Source: Agarivorans gilvus (GTDB lineage Bacteria; Pseudomonadota; Gammaproteobacteria; Enterobacterales; Celerinatantimonadaceae). From it: a DNA stretch of 64,000 bases. Shown here in pieces: positions 18,326 through 27,633 of this stretch. The translations under genes were made by a program, and so were the position numbers. A model generated the notes under the pieces. The model was not told where the DNA came from and did not search any database. It worked only from the letters and a program-made list of their open reading frames with translations. Positions within the stretch are counted from its first letter, which is position 1, and every line of letters begins with the position of its first letter. Where the stretch lies: assembly GCF_001420915.1 (NCBI RefSeq), contig NZ_CP013021.1, forward strand, positions 2,770,001 through 2,834,000, written 5' to 3'.

Positions 18326-18498
18326 GTTTTACCTGTTTGATGGTGTGTGGTGCATGGTCTTCACTGAGTTGCTGTATAGCAGCTCGCGGTGCCACATCTT
18401 AACAAATTTACCAGCATACAGGGGGTAATATAGGTGCTCAATAGCCAGTCATATTGCTGAGTATTAGTGCATGACTATGCTGTTCGAGCTGAAGTTTT

Positions 18499-20595
18499 TC
18501 AGCATAAGTCGCTTAACGGAATGCTAATGGTAAAGCAAAAGCCTCGTTCTGGTTGAGTATTAATGTTGAGTTGCCAGCGTAGTTTTTGGGTGATTATGTT
18601 GTATACGATGTGCATGCCTAAGCCGCAGCCACCGCTGGTTCTGGCCGTTGTATAGAAGGGCTCAAAAATGTGATTGACTGTTTCTTGGCTAGCACCGTGG
18701 CCATCGTCACTGAAGCTGAGTTGGATTTCTTGAGCCAGCCTTTGCAGCTTGATGTCAATTCGGCCGACGCGTTTGCCCCCATCTAAACCATGAATCAGCG
18801 CATTAGTGAACAGGTTAGTGATAACTTGGGCAATCGCACCGGGAAAGGTAAATATGCGGATCTCAGGATCAAGTTCGGTATGCAAGGTGACTTTGCTGGT
18901 TTTAAGTTGATGCTGCAGGCTGCGTAGCACTTTGTTGATGTAGTCAGCTAGGTTGATTTCCCTCTGCTCTTCATAACTTTGGTCAACCGCGACTTGTTTG
19001 AAGCTGGTAATTAGTTCGGCCGCTCGTTGCGCGCTGTTGATGATAATGTCGGTGGTATTGGTGGCATCTTTTATAAATTGTTCAAAGCGCGCTTTGGTGA
19101 GCTTTTGCTGGTGCATTTGTTGGGTGAGCCATTCAACCTGTTCTTTCAAATGGCTGGCTGCCAGCAGGCTATTGCCTAATGGCGTATTAATTTCGTGGGC
19201 GACACCGCTCACTAAGCTGCCTAGCGCCGCCATCTTTTCACTCAGTTCTACTTGAGCTTGGTATTGCTTAGTTTCTTCTAATAAGCGCTGGTGGTCGATG
19301 ATGTCGGCAATTTGCGGAGTGATGAATTCGATGAATTCGGCATGGGCACTTTCACTTAAGGCTAGCAAGTAGCCAAAATGCTGCTGTTCGGTTTTTAGCT
19401 CGGTCATAACCCAAAGGCCTTGATGGACTTTGTCACTGATGTCCTGATCAAAATGCGCCGGTAAGACTTGTGCGCATTTGTTTGGTTGCGACTGAGTAGA
19501 GGGTAACTGTTGGCTTAAGCAGGTTTGGCTTTGCCCTTGGGCGTTAAAGCTATCTTGATAAATATAAAGTTCAGGAATACCTAGTTCCGTAAGGGTGGGC
19601 TGAGCTTGCGCCAGTATATGGTGTAAATCGTGGCGCTGGTGGAATAAACGCGTTACCGCTAAGCGCTGAGCGTTACTGTCTCGTTGCTGAATCAACAAGC
19701 GCTGGCGTTCATCGTTATTATGTAACGGTACGTCGTAAACCGAAACGCCACTACTGGCACGCAAGATCGACATGGTTTCCAGTTGATATTGCGCTTCTAA
19801 TTCCACACCATTGAGTAAATCGATGAGCAACTGTGCCGCTAGCGAACCAGTGCGTTGGGCCGGATAAATGGCGGTGGATAGACTGGGGCGGATAGCATCG
19901 GCATATTCAAAATCATCAAAGCCGGTGACTTTAACCTGCTGTGGAATAGCAATCTTTTGGCGTTCCAGCTCTTCTATCACTCCTTTGGCACTCAGATCGT
20001 TAACGCACATAATGGCATCGGGAAGACGCTGGTATTGCTCTAACCATTGGCGGCATAAATGTTTCGCAGAGGCGGTGGTCATATCACCGTATAAATGCTG
20101 TTGTGGCGGAAGGTTTAAGCCCTGTTGTTGCAGCGTATCGGCCAGCGCCCGATAACGTTGTTGCGAGTCAAAATTATTTTTAGGGCCATCGATGTAAAGA
20201 ATATCTTTACAGCCAATGTCTAGGATGTGTTTGGCGAGTTGCTGCATTCCGCTGTAATTGTCTACAAATACCGAGGGTACGTTGTCTAAGATGCCGCCAA
20301 CGTTAATTAAGGGCAGGTTGCCAATCACCTTTAATACTTGTTGCATTACATCGCTTGAAGTTTTGTAGCCCACGCCACCGCCATAGAGCAATACGCCATC
20401 AATATTGAGTTTTGGTAGCTGCTCGAGTAACCATAAGTCCTTAGATTTAAACAGTTCAGGCTCGGCTAAATAGCCAATAGGGATGAATAAACAGCTGAAC
20501 AGCTTAGGATCTAAGCTGGTTTGCACGCCACGAATAATTTGTTGGTCGATGGTTTGCGATAAAGTAGGTAAAACAATCGCGATGCGTTTTTTCAT
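18499..20595 (-). CDS. soluble LacI-like sensor fused to histidine kinase
   Basis: 698 residues without signal peptide or membrane helix, hence cytoplasmic. Residues 1-285 form a LacI/GalR-type ligand-binding domain (IAIVLPTLSQTIDQQIIRGV, PDAIMCVNDLSAKGVIEEL, VTGFDDFEYADAIRPSLSTA) but lack the usual N-terminal helix-turn-helix. A GAF-like middle (about 310-440) follows, then a HisKA region with GVAHEINTPLG (H467) and a HATPase domain (NLFTNALIHG; DDGHGAS; GGCGLGMHIV). It should sense a small soluble ligand, probably a sugar or nucleoside, and phosphorylate a regulator; none is encoded beside it. A diguanylate cyclase gene lies 143 bp upstream on the same strand. Confidence 0.82.
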   Translation of the reverse strand: MKKRIAIVLPTLSQTIDQQIIRGVQTSLDPKLFSCLFIPIGYLAEPELFKSKDLWLLEQLPKLNIDGVLLYGGGVGYKTSSDVMQQVLKVIGNLPLINVGGILDNVPSVFVDNYSGMQQLAKHILDIGCKDILYIDGPKNNFDSQQRYRALADTLQQQGLNLPPQQHLYGDMTTASAKHLCRQWLEQYQRLPDAIMCVNDLSAKGVIEELERQKIAIPQQVKVTGFDDFEYADAIRPSLSTAIYPAQRTGSLAAQLLIDLLNGVELEAQYQLETMSILRASSGVSVYDVPLHNNDERQRLLIQQRDSNAQRLAVTRLFHQRHDLHHILAQAQPTLTELGIPELYIYQDSFNAQGQSQTCLSQQLPSTQSQPNKCAQVLPAHFDQDISDKVHQGLWVMTELKTEQQHFGYLLALSESAHAEFIEFITPQIADIIDHQRLLEETKQYQAQVELSEKMAALGSLVSGVAHEINTPLGNSLLAASHLKEQVEWLTQQMHQQKLTKARFEQFIKDATNTTDIIINSAQRAAELITSFKQVAVDQSYEEQREINLADYINKVLRSLQHQLKTSKVTLHTELDPEIRIFTFPGAIAQVITNLFTNALIHGLDGGKRVGRIDIKLQRLAQEIQLSFSDDGHGASQETVNHIFEPFYTTARTSGGCGLGMHIVYNIITQKLRWQLNINTQPERGFCFTISIPLSDLC

Positions 20596-20738
20596 GCCAC
20601 TCTGGTCTAGATAATTTTAGATTTTACTTTAGCAAGTGATGAGAGCTTTGCTGTGATTAGCTTAAGAATATAGTTAATCGTTACGATTTACCTTGGGAAA
20701 TGTGAAGGCGAAGTCTTTGTTAATACTTCGCCTTAAGC

Positions 20739-21764
20739 CTAGTTTACTATTGGCATTACTCGGTTTCGACCTAAGCGTTTGGCTTCGTATAGTTGTTTAT
20801 CGGCGGCTTCAATCAGGGCTATAGATTGGCTGACCGGGTTGTATTCGGCGATGCCAAAGGAGCAGGTGATATTGTCGATGGTTTGCTGGGAGCGGCGATC
20901 TTTTATACTGAGTTTTTCGACTGCTCGGCGAATCGACTCTGCTAGGTGTCTGGCTGTGCGCAAATTTGATTTTGGACAAATAATCGCAAACTCTTCACCG
21001 CCCACTCGGTAAGCGCGAATGCCATCTCGGCAGCTTTCATTGAGTCGCTTAGCCACAATTTTTAATACCTGATCGCCCAGCAAATGCCCGTAGTTATCGT
21101 TAAATACTTTAAAGTGGTCGATGTCACCCAGAATCAGGCATAAGCCCTGCGGTTGGCTATCCAAGAGAGCTTTAAAGTCGGCCTCAAAAGCGCGACGGTT
21201 GAGGATGCCAGTTAAAGCATCGAATAGCGCGTCTTTGGCGGTTTCTTTCAATTGGCTTTTAAGGTTTTCTATTTCTGCCTTGGCTTTATCGAGTTGGGCG
21301 TGGAAGAAATCGGTGTTTTGGCGAATACTCGCTGCATCATCAATTAAGCTTCTGACTACGCCCATGACTTGATCGAAAGGCATGCCATCTTCTTCGATAC
21401 GGTGAAGCCTAGCGAAGTTGTTTTCGATGCTGCTTTGGAAGGCGCTGGCATTGGAGCCGGTATCAAACATGGTTTGTGACAGTTCGGTGGCCATGGCTTC
21501 TAGGCATAACCGGGTATCTTCAATGTCTAGCTCGTTCTGTTTGGCAATGTGGTTTCGATAGAGCTGTTCACTGCTAGTGCTAGGTACGGTGTTATATTGA
21601 TTAATCACTTCATCGATGGCGGCAGTGAGTTCTGGATTTTGGTCATCGACATAGAGGTACCACAAGGCATAATTATTAGGCGTAGCAGGGATCTGATGCT
21701 TCATCATCAGTGGCACAGCCTTTTTCAGGTTCAGGGTAGCTCTCTTAAATTCTTTGTCGCTCAT
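20739..21764 (-). CDS. diguanylate cyclase (GGDEF/GGEEF)
   Basis: 341 residues. The C-terminal GGDEF domain (about 175-341) has DALTGILNRRAFE at its start and the active-site loop YRVGGEEFAI near residue 252, a functional GGEEF signature; it also has LGDIDHFKVFND for metal binding. The N-terminal half is helical, soluble and without a recognised sensor; it carries NNYALWYLYVDDQNPELTAAIDEVI, typical of a group of marine cytoplasmic cyclases. No RxxD inhibitory site is seen at the usual spacing. It makes cyclic di-GMP and is a plausible but unproven partner of the kinase gene downstream. Confidence 0.9.
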   Translation of the reverse strand: MSDKEFKRATLNLKKAVPLMMKHQIPATPNNYALWYLYVDDQNPELTAAIDEVINQYNTVPSTSSEQLYRNHIAKQNELDIEDTRLCLEAMATELSQTMFDTGSNASAFQSSIENNFARLHRIEEDGMPFDQVMGVVRSLIDDAASIRQNTDFFHAQLDKAKAEIENLKSQLKETAKDALFDALTGILNRRAFEADFKALLDSQPQGLCLILGDIDHFKVFNDNYGHLLGDQVLKIVAKRLNESCRDGIRAYRVGGEEFAIICPKSNLRTARHLAESIRRAVEKLSIKDRRSQQTIDNITCSFGIAEYNPVSQSIALIEAADKQLYEAKRLGRNRVMPIVN

Positions 21765-21885
21765 AAAGCATCCATTTGTTACTTCTGACTAAGGCATCCA
21801 TGCAGTGTTGGCTCAGTCAGTGGCAAACGTTTTATTCAAGGCTCCTAGGCTTGGGAGCCGTGTTGTTGTTTGCAATTATATTGAT

Positions 21886-22176
21886 TTATTGTGGGCACAA
21901 ATAGACATGGGCACTTAGCATTTCCGGCTCTGCAGTAGTTAATTGGGTCAGTTTTACTGCATTGCCATGCATGGCGATAACTCTGTCGTTGAGTGATTGT
22001 CGGTATTGTTGATTATTTAAACTACCTGAGTCGGCGTTGAATACTCCTAGAATTGCGCAATCAACCACATCTTGAGCATTTTGTGTGATCATAAGTTCTT
22101 GCTGTTGCTCAGGAGATGAATTAGAACAAGCGGCTAAAGCCATAAAGGTACTACTTACAATGAGTTTTTTTATCAT
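21886..22176 (-). CDS. small lipoprotein, unknown
   Basis: 96-residue lipoprotein. The signal has KKLIVSSTFMALAAC, with cysteine in a good lipobox, followed by a short Gln-rich linker. Two further cysteines (VDCAI and the C-terminal LCPQ) might form a disulfide. The ATG at 22176 is chosen over the preceding GTG because AGGAT lies at a better distance. No family recognised. Confidence 0.6.
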   Translation of the reverse strand: MIKKLIVSSTFMALAACSNSSPEQQQELMITQNAQDVVDCAILGVFNADSGSLNNQQYRQSLNDRVIAMHGNAVKLTQLTTAEPEMLSAHVYLCPQ

Positions 22177-22320
22177 CACTAAATCCTAACAATGCAAATA
22201 CGCGAAGTTTTTCTTATCAATAGCTTAGTCAATTTTGCTGACTGGGGAAAACAATTTACCGCTTATTTTAATCTGACTTGGCTTAGCGCAATTTTACTGA
22301 ACAGCGACTTGGTTTCGCTC

Positions 22321-22349
22321 AATAAAAAGCCCAGTCATGGGACTGGGCT
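22321..22349 (-). terminator. Rho-independent terminator of asd
   Basis: A 9-bp stem, AGCCCAGTC with GACTGGGCT, closes an ATGG loop. On the minus strand the stem is followed by T-rich sequence (complement of the A-run at 22321-22328), placing it just after the asd stop codon. Confidence 0.85.
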
Positions 22350-22363
22350 GGTAACTCGAATGG

Positions 22364-23473
22364 CTATTTTTCTATTAAAATCCGTAGCATTCTGCGTAGC
22401 GGCTCGGCGGCTCCCCACAATAGTTGGTCGCCAACGGTGAAGGCCGAGATGTATTCCGGCCCCATACTCAACTTACGAATACGTCCCACTGGCACACTCA
22501 AGGTTCCAGTAACTTTAGTTGGGCTTAATTCTTGAGTTGATAGCTCACGGTCGTTAGGGATAACTTTCACCCAATCGTTGTGCGCCGCTAAAATGGCTTC
22601 AATTTCTGCCACAGGTATGTCTTTTTTCAACTTAATGGTCAGTGCTTGGCTATGGCAGCGCATGGCGCCAATGCGTACACAAATACCATCGATAGGCGTT
22701 TGGCTATCGCTAGTGCCTAAAATCTTGTTCGCTTCGACTTGCGCCTTCCACTCTTCTTTACTTTGGCCGCTGGCAAGTGGCACATCAATCCATGGGATTA
22801 GGCTGCCTGCTAGTGGTACGCCAAATTGATCAGTGGGAAAGTCTTGGCTACGCATTTTTTCTGCGACTTTTCTATCGATATCGAGAATCGCTGAAGCGGG
22901 GTCTGCTAATTCGCTAGCTACTTCATCACGAATTTCGCCCATTTGGCTGATTAGCTCACGCATATTACGTGCCCCTGCACCCGAGGCCGCTTGGTAAGTC
23001 ATTGGGCTGACCCATTCTATAAGGTCTTTTTCAAATAAGCCGCCAATCGCCATCAGTAACAGAGAAACCGTACAGTTTCCGCCAACATAGGTTTTAACAC
23101 CGTCAGCTAAGGCTTGATCAATGACATGGCGATTTACAGGATCGAGTACAATAACGGCATCATCTTCCATACGTAGAGATGATGCGGCATCGATCCAGTA
23201 GCCATCCCAACCGCTAGCGCGCAGCTTAGGGTAGACTTCTTTGGTGTAATCACCACCCTGACAGGTGATGATGGTGTCCATGGCTTTTAGGCTGTCGATA
23301 TCGAAGGCATCTTGAAGAATGGTTTCGCCGGTGCCTACGTCTGGGCCAGCAATACCAACTTGTGATGTGCTAAAAAAAACGGGATTAATGTGGGCAAAAT
23401 CGCTCTCATCGCGCATACGCTGCATTAACACGGAACCCACCATGCCGCGCCAACCAACCAAACCTACTTTCAT
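22364..23473 (-). CDS. asd: aspartate-semialdehyde dehydrogenase
   Basis: 369 residues, the length of the E. coli-type enzyme. It reduces aspartyl phosphate to aspartate semialdehyde, the branch compound for lysine/diaminopimelate, threonine and methionine. Seen: N-terminal VGLVGWRGMVGSVLMQRM NADP-binding loop, the catalytic cysteine C134 in GGNCTVSLLL, and IRIGAMRCHSQ-type motif with the base histidine (CVRIGAMRCHSQALT). AAAGGATG precedes the start. Monocistronic, with its own terminator. Confidence 0.96.
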   Translation of the reverse strand: MKVGLVGWRGMVGSVLMQRMRDESDFAHINPVFFSTSQVGIAGPDVGTGETILQDAFDIDSLKAMDTIITCQGGDYTKEVYPKLRASGWDGYWIDAASSLRMEDDAVIVLDPVNRHVIDQALADGVKTYVGGNCTVSLLLMAIGGLFEKDLIEWVSPMTYQAASGAGARNMRELISQMGEIRDEVASELADPASAILDIDRKVAEKMRSQDFPTDQFGVPLAGSLIPWIDVPLASGQSKEEWKAQVEANKILGTSDSQTPIDGICVRIGAMRCHSQALTIKLKKDIPVAEIEAILAAHNDWVKVIPNDRELSTQELSPTKVTGTLSVPVGRIRKLSMGPEYISAFTVGDQLLWGAAEPLRRMLRILIEK

Positions 23474-23634
23474 GGTCTGTTTACATCCTTTATTTTATGA
23501 TCTTGTGTTTGCTCTCTGGTTAAACAAGCTGTATTAACCAAGACTTGAGGGTAACATTGGCTAGCCAATAACACTAGCGCTTCAACAGAAAATCGGATGT
23601 TTTTTGAACGTGTCGTGCTGGCGATTGCCGCCGA

Positions 23635-23982
23635 TTAACGGCTATTGCTTTGAGGAAAATTGACCACCTTCGGTGCTTGTCGCTGTTCGTCGCCAATTGG
23701 AATGCGGCGAGTGCGTCGTTGCCCCTGTGAATAGCGGTCATAGCAGGCTTCGGATATGCCCATTTCCTGACAAAATTCGACAAAAGTGGCGAAGTCTTTA
23801 GCACTAAAGGTTTTGTCGGCGCGGCTGAGTTGACTATCGATGTAAGCTTGGCTGCCGTTAAAACTAATGTTGGCGCAGGCATCGTAGGGTTGCCCGTACT
23901 CGCTCACTCTAATAGCCCGCACCAACTTTATCTCAAAGATCCAGTCTCCAATTCTTAAACAGCGCTGTTCAAATTGTTCCAT
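23635..23982 (-). CDS. hypothetical protein, 115 aa
   Basis: Cytoplasmic protein without recognised family. It begins MEQFEQRCLRIGDWIFEIKLVRAIRVS and has a mixed strand/helix middle and a basic C-terminal tail (QGQRRTRRIPIGDEQRQ). The start is well supported by AAGGAAG. An overlapping frame at 23574-23882 is a shadow. It stands alone between asd and the glrK leader. Confidence 0.6.
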   Translation of the reverse strand: MEQFEQRCLRIGDWIFEIKLVRAIRVSEYGQPYDACANISFNGSQAYIDSQLSRADKTFSAKDFATFVEFCQEMGISEACYDRYSQGQRRTRRIPIGDEQRQAPKVVNFPQSNSR

Positions 23983-24125
23983 TTTTTGCTTCCTTAGCAG
24001 AGGGGAGAAGAAGAAATGCTTATATTGGTTGTTGCAGTAAGAACCGATAGCACAAATTGAGCCAGTTATTTAAGTGATATAAATCATCACCTTAGAAGCG
24101 GTAGCTTAAAAAACGGAGCTGGAGC

Positions 24126-24143
24126 TGTCGGTTTTTGGCGACA
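24126..24143. promoter_or_regulatory. GlrR-type binding site 1 (TGTC-N10-GACA)
   Basis: CTGTCG, a 8-bp spacer and CGACAG form a hyphenated palindrome matching TGTC-N10-GACA exactly, the known binding pattern of the response regulator GlrR (QseF) of enterobacteria. It lies about 200 bp before glrK. Confidence 0.65.
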
Positions 24144-24246
24144 GTTGTGTTGCGAGTAAGGGGCTGGGCGCTGTGGATTTTAGTTGCTTGAATTAACTTG
24201 GTTTATTAATCAATAGGTTAACTGTAAGTCTTAGCTTATTTGTTGC

Positions 24247-24264
24247 TGTCGCTTAGTGGCGACA
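24247..24264. promoter_or_regulatory. GlrR-type binding site 2 (TGTC-N10-GACA)
   Basis: A second exact TGTC-N10-GACA match with the same CTGTCG/CGACAG extension, 121 bp from site 1 and about 20-40 bp upstream of a sigma-54-like promoter. Confidence 0.65.
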
Positions 24265-24284
24265 GTGGGATTTTTGTCCACTTC

Positions 24285-24299
24285 TGGCATTATAGGCGC
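24285..24299 (+). promoter_or_regulatory. candidate sigma-54 promoter of glrK operon or a small RNA
   Basis: TGGCAT then GC with exactly 10 bases between GG and GC (consensus TGGCAC-N5-TTGC). The -24 element is good; the -12 element reads GCGC rather than TTGC, so the call is tentative. It lies about 40 bp before the glrK start. Confidence 0.4.
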
Positions 24300-24339
24300 C
24301 AGTTTGCTTGACTCTACAGCCTTAATCTAGAGGTGTTTT

Positions 24340-25775
24340 TTGATCAATTTCCGTGCCTTAGCCTCCATTCGGCGCTTAAGTTTTTGGGCCTTGGCCACCC
24401 TTGGTTTGCCCTTATTAAGCAGCTTGTTGCTGGCGTCATATTATTTGCAGCAGGTCTCTACTCAAGGTCAGCAAACGGCATTTATGTCTGCTCAGGTGGC
24501 ATCGGCCAGTAAGCGTTTAGATGATGCTTTGTTGGACTTAGAGCGCAGTGCCCGTCAATTTCGCGTATTGGCCGATGAAAGTCGTTTACAGCTTTATCAA
24601 AGCCAACGGCAGCGAGTACAGCAAACCTTGGTGGAGTATCAACAGCATACTCAAGACTCAAGTTTGCTAACAATTTTAGAGCACTTACAACAACAGTTGC
24701 AGCAATTAACGTTGCAGATGGCCGAGCCAGATAACCTACATCGAACCGAGCTTGACCAGCTGTTTATTGGTTTTGCTGAACTGAGTGAGCAATTTGATTT
24801 AGCCAGCCAAGCTTTAATTGAACGGCTGGCAGCAGATTTACAAGAGACCAGTAAGCGAGCCCAACAACGTCTATTGTTAAGCATGTTGAGCCTGCCTTTT
24901 GCACTGGCGGCGGCGGTCTTGTTGGTGTTTTTTGTGACTCGCCCTTTGCAGCAATTGCGGCCGCAAATCGCCCGTTTAAAATCCGGTGAATTTGATCAGG
25001 CTATTCAAGTCAGTGGCGCTAGCGAGGTGATGGCAATTGCCGACGCCCTCGATGACATGCGTTTGCGTCTGCTGAGTTTAGAACAGCAAAAGACCACTTT
25101 TATTCGTCATATTTCGCATGAACTTAAAACCCCTTGGCAGCTATTCGCGAAGGCAACGAGTTACTTTATGACAATAGCGCAGGACCGTTAAATGCGCAGC
25201 AGCAGGAAATTACCGAAATTCTGCGGGAAAGCAGCTTGCGCCTGCAGCAATTAATAGAAGCGCTGTTGGATTTTAACCTGTTGCTAGATATGCCCGGCGA
25301 GCAGAGCCATCGTTCAGTTGAGTTGCCCGCGCTGGTGGAGAAAGTGCTGGCGAATCATCGCTTAAGTTTGTCCAGCCAGGATTTAAGTTATCACTTAGAC
25401 TTCAAGCAAGCTGCTGTTATGGCTAACCAAGAACAGTTACGGGTGATTATCGACAACTTGTTATCAAATGCGATTAAGTTCTCACCTTCCGATGGCGTGA
25501 TTAGCTTGGGCTCCTTTGACGAACAAGGCTCGGTCAGCCTGTATATCGACGATCAAGGTGAAGGCATTAGTGAAGAATTACAACAACGGATTTTTCAACC
25601 CTTTGTGCAGGGGCAGGTGGCGAAAGATCCTCGGTTAAAAGGCAGTGGTTTAGGTTTAACTATTGCCAAGGAATTGGTTGAACGCCAACATGCGAGCTTA
25701 CGTTACCAGCGTTTAGCTGAGGGCAGTCGGTTTATAGTGGAAGGATTAAAAGGAGGCCAGCTCGATGAAAGTTAA
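24340..25775 (+). CDS. glrK: sensor histidine kinase GlrK/QseE-like (frame broken at 25130-25133)
   Basis: Membrane sensor kinase. An N-terminal transmembrane helix (about 10-32), a Gln-rich periplasmic helical domain, a second helix (about 185-205), HAMP, then HisKA with HISHELKTP and a HATPase domain (DNLLSNAIKFSP; GSGLGLTIAKELVE). The frame breaks at CCCC (25130-25133); one added C joins HELKTP to LAAIREGNELLYDNSAGPL, exactly the sequence expected, giving about 478 residues like E. coli GlrK. The start is a TTG after AGAGGTG. Next come a QseG-like lipoprotein and a sigma-54-dependent regulator, the full glrK-qseG-glrR arrangement, preceded by two GlrR-type sites. It responds to envelope signals. 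Confidence 0.82.
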
Positions 25776-26286
25776 ATCACGGTTTTGTCTGCTACTTGCG
25801 GTAAGTCTGTTGCTAAGTGCTTGTGCTTGGGATCCCGCTAATCGCTCGGCAGTGCCAGTGAGTGATGTTCAACATATTACAATGGGAGAGTTTGATCCCG
25901 CTGCTTATTACTTAAATTTAGCCAGCCAAAGTGAAGAGCATATTTTTAACGAATTAGAGCTGTTACTACTGGATCCTGAACTGGGCTATAACAGTATTAA
26001 ACTTGGCTTGATATATGCCTATAAAAAATCACCGGTGAAAAACCCACATCGAGCACATCGTTTGTTAAGCAAAGCGCTAGCTTCAGAGCAAGCTTACCCG
26101 CAACGAGGCATGTTAGTGGCGCTAAACGACCAACTGTATGATGGTTTACGCTGGCAACATCGATATGAGGCTCAACAGTCTAATAAACAGCAACAAGAGA
26201 GTCTGCTAAAGCAACAAATTGCCGCATTAAGAATGCAGCTAGATGAACTAACCCGAATAGAGCAACAGTTAAATGAACGAAATTAA
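25765..26286 (+). CDS. qseG: QseG-like outer-membrane lipoprotein
   Basis: 173-residue lipoprotein: signal FCLLLAVSLLLSAC with a clear lipobox, then a helical mature part and a C-terminal coiled coil rich in Gln and Leu (about 135-172). It overlaps the kinase gene by 11 bp and the regulator gene by 14 bp, in the exact position of qseG between qseE and qseF. In enterobacteria QseG interacts with and activates the kinase. Sequence identity to E. coli QseG (longer) is low by eye, so the symbol rests on position and topology. AGGAGG precedes the start. Confidence 0.7.
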   Translation: MKVKSRFCLLLAVSLLLSACAWDPANRSAVPVSDVQHITMGEFDPAAYYLNLASQSEEHIFNELELLLLDPELGYNSIKLGLIYAYKKSPVKNPHRAHRLLSKALASEQAYPQRGMLVALNDQLYDGLRWQHRYEAQQSNKQQQESLLKQQIAALRMQLDELTRIEQQLNERN

Positions 26287-27633
26287 TCACGCTGGCGGAA
26301 ACATTTTGGTGGTCGATGATGACCCCAGCCTATTGCGCCTTATCAGTTTACGTTTGCAGTCGGCTGGCTATCAGGTGCAAGCGGTGGCCAGTGCCAAACA
26401 AGCCTTAGCCGAACTAGAGAGTTACCCTGCTCAGTTAGTGATTAGTGACGTGCGTATGGATGGCATGGACGGTTTGGCCTTGTTTGGCGCGATTAAACAG
26501 CTTTATCCCAGTCTGCCAGTGATGCTGTTAACCGCTCATGGCAATATTCCTGATGCGATAGCGGCTACCCAACAAGGGGTATTTGGTTACTTAACCAAGC
26601 CTTTCGACAGTCAGGAATTGCTAGCAAAGGTGGCTGAAGCCTTGCGTTTACAGCCTTCGCTGCACGAAGTTAGCAGTGAGCAAGGTCAGCCCGCATGGCG
26701 GCGTGAAATTATTAGTCGCAGTCCGGTGATGGAAGTGTTGTTGAAACAGGTGCAGCAGGTGGCACCGAGCGACGTGAATATTATGATTCAGGGGGAAAGC
26801 GGTTCGGGGAAAGAGTTATTAGCCAAGGCGATTCATCATGCTAGTCCGCGTCATCAAGGACCTTTTGTTGCGGTAAACTGTGCCGCGGTTCCTGAGGGCT
26901 ATTTGAATCGGAGTTATTTGGTCACGCCAAGGGCGCCTTTAGTGGCGCAGCGCAGGCGCACCAAGGTTTGTTTCAGGCGGCCAATGGTGGCACCCTATTT
27001 TTGGATGAAATCGCCGATACGCCCTTGAGTGTGCAGGTGAAGTTATTGCGCGCCTTGCAAGAACGAGAGGTACGCCCTGTTGGTTCAACTAAGAATATTG
27101 CCGTTGATGTGCGGATCGTTTCGGCCAGCCATCAAGACTTGTATCAAGCGGTGCAACAGCAGCAATTTCGTGAAGATTTGTATTATCGCTTGAATGTGGT
27201 GGAGCTTGCCTTACCACCTTTGGTGAAGCGCCGCGAAGATATTCCTCTACTAGTTCATCATTTCAGCCAACAAATTGCTGAGCGCCAAGGCGTGCCCTTA
27301 AAAACCTATTCCCCGGAAGCGATGTCGGCCTTAGTGGCGGCGCGTTGGCCGGGTAATGTTCGCCAGTTAATGAATGTAGTAGAGCAAACCAATGCGCTGT
27401 CTACGGGGCCTTTGATTCCCGCACAATTGGTGCAGCAAGCCTTGCGGGAGAAAGCCGAATTAGTCAGTTTTTCTCAGGCGCGTGATGAATTTGAGCGGGG
27501 CTATTTAGCGCGCTTGTTGCGCCTGACTCAGGGTAATGTGAGTCAGGCTGCGCGCTTGGCGATGCGTAATCGCACGGAGTTTTACAAGTTACTGGAGCGC
27601 CATCATTTGCGCCCCGAGTCCTTCCGTGGTTAA
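26273..27633 (+). CDS. glrR: sigma-54-dependent response regulator GlrR/QseF-like (frame broken at 26896-26898)
   Basis: NtrC-type regulator: receiver domain (about 10-120: VDDDPSLLRL, phospho-acceptor D in VISDVRMDGMDG, K in YLTKPF), AAA+ sigma-54 interaction domain (GESGSGKELLAKAIHH; GGTLFLDEIAD) and a short C-terminal HTH (NVSQAARLAMRNRTEFYKLLERHHL). The frame breaks in GGG at 26896-26898; with one more G the protein reads VPEGLFESELFGHAKGAFSGA, including the GAFTGA-class loop as GAFSGA, which contacts sigma-54. Restored length is about 454 residues. It should activate from the TGTC-N10-GACA sites upstream of glrK. Confidence 0.84.

Noticed and set aside
22192..22440. Rightward open frame between the small lipoprotein gene and asd
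   Set aside because: It runs through the asd terminator and into asd antisense, has no ribosome site and no recognisable protein features.
23574..23882. Leftward open frame overlapping the 115-residue hypothetical gene
   Set aside because: Overlaps in another frame a gene with a better ribosome site; composition looks like an out-of-frame reading.
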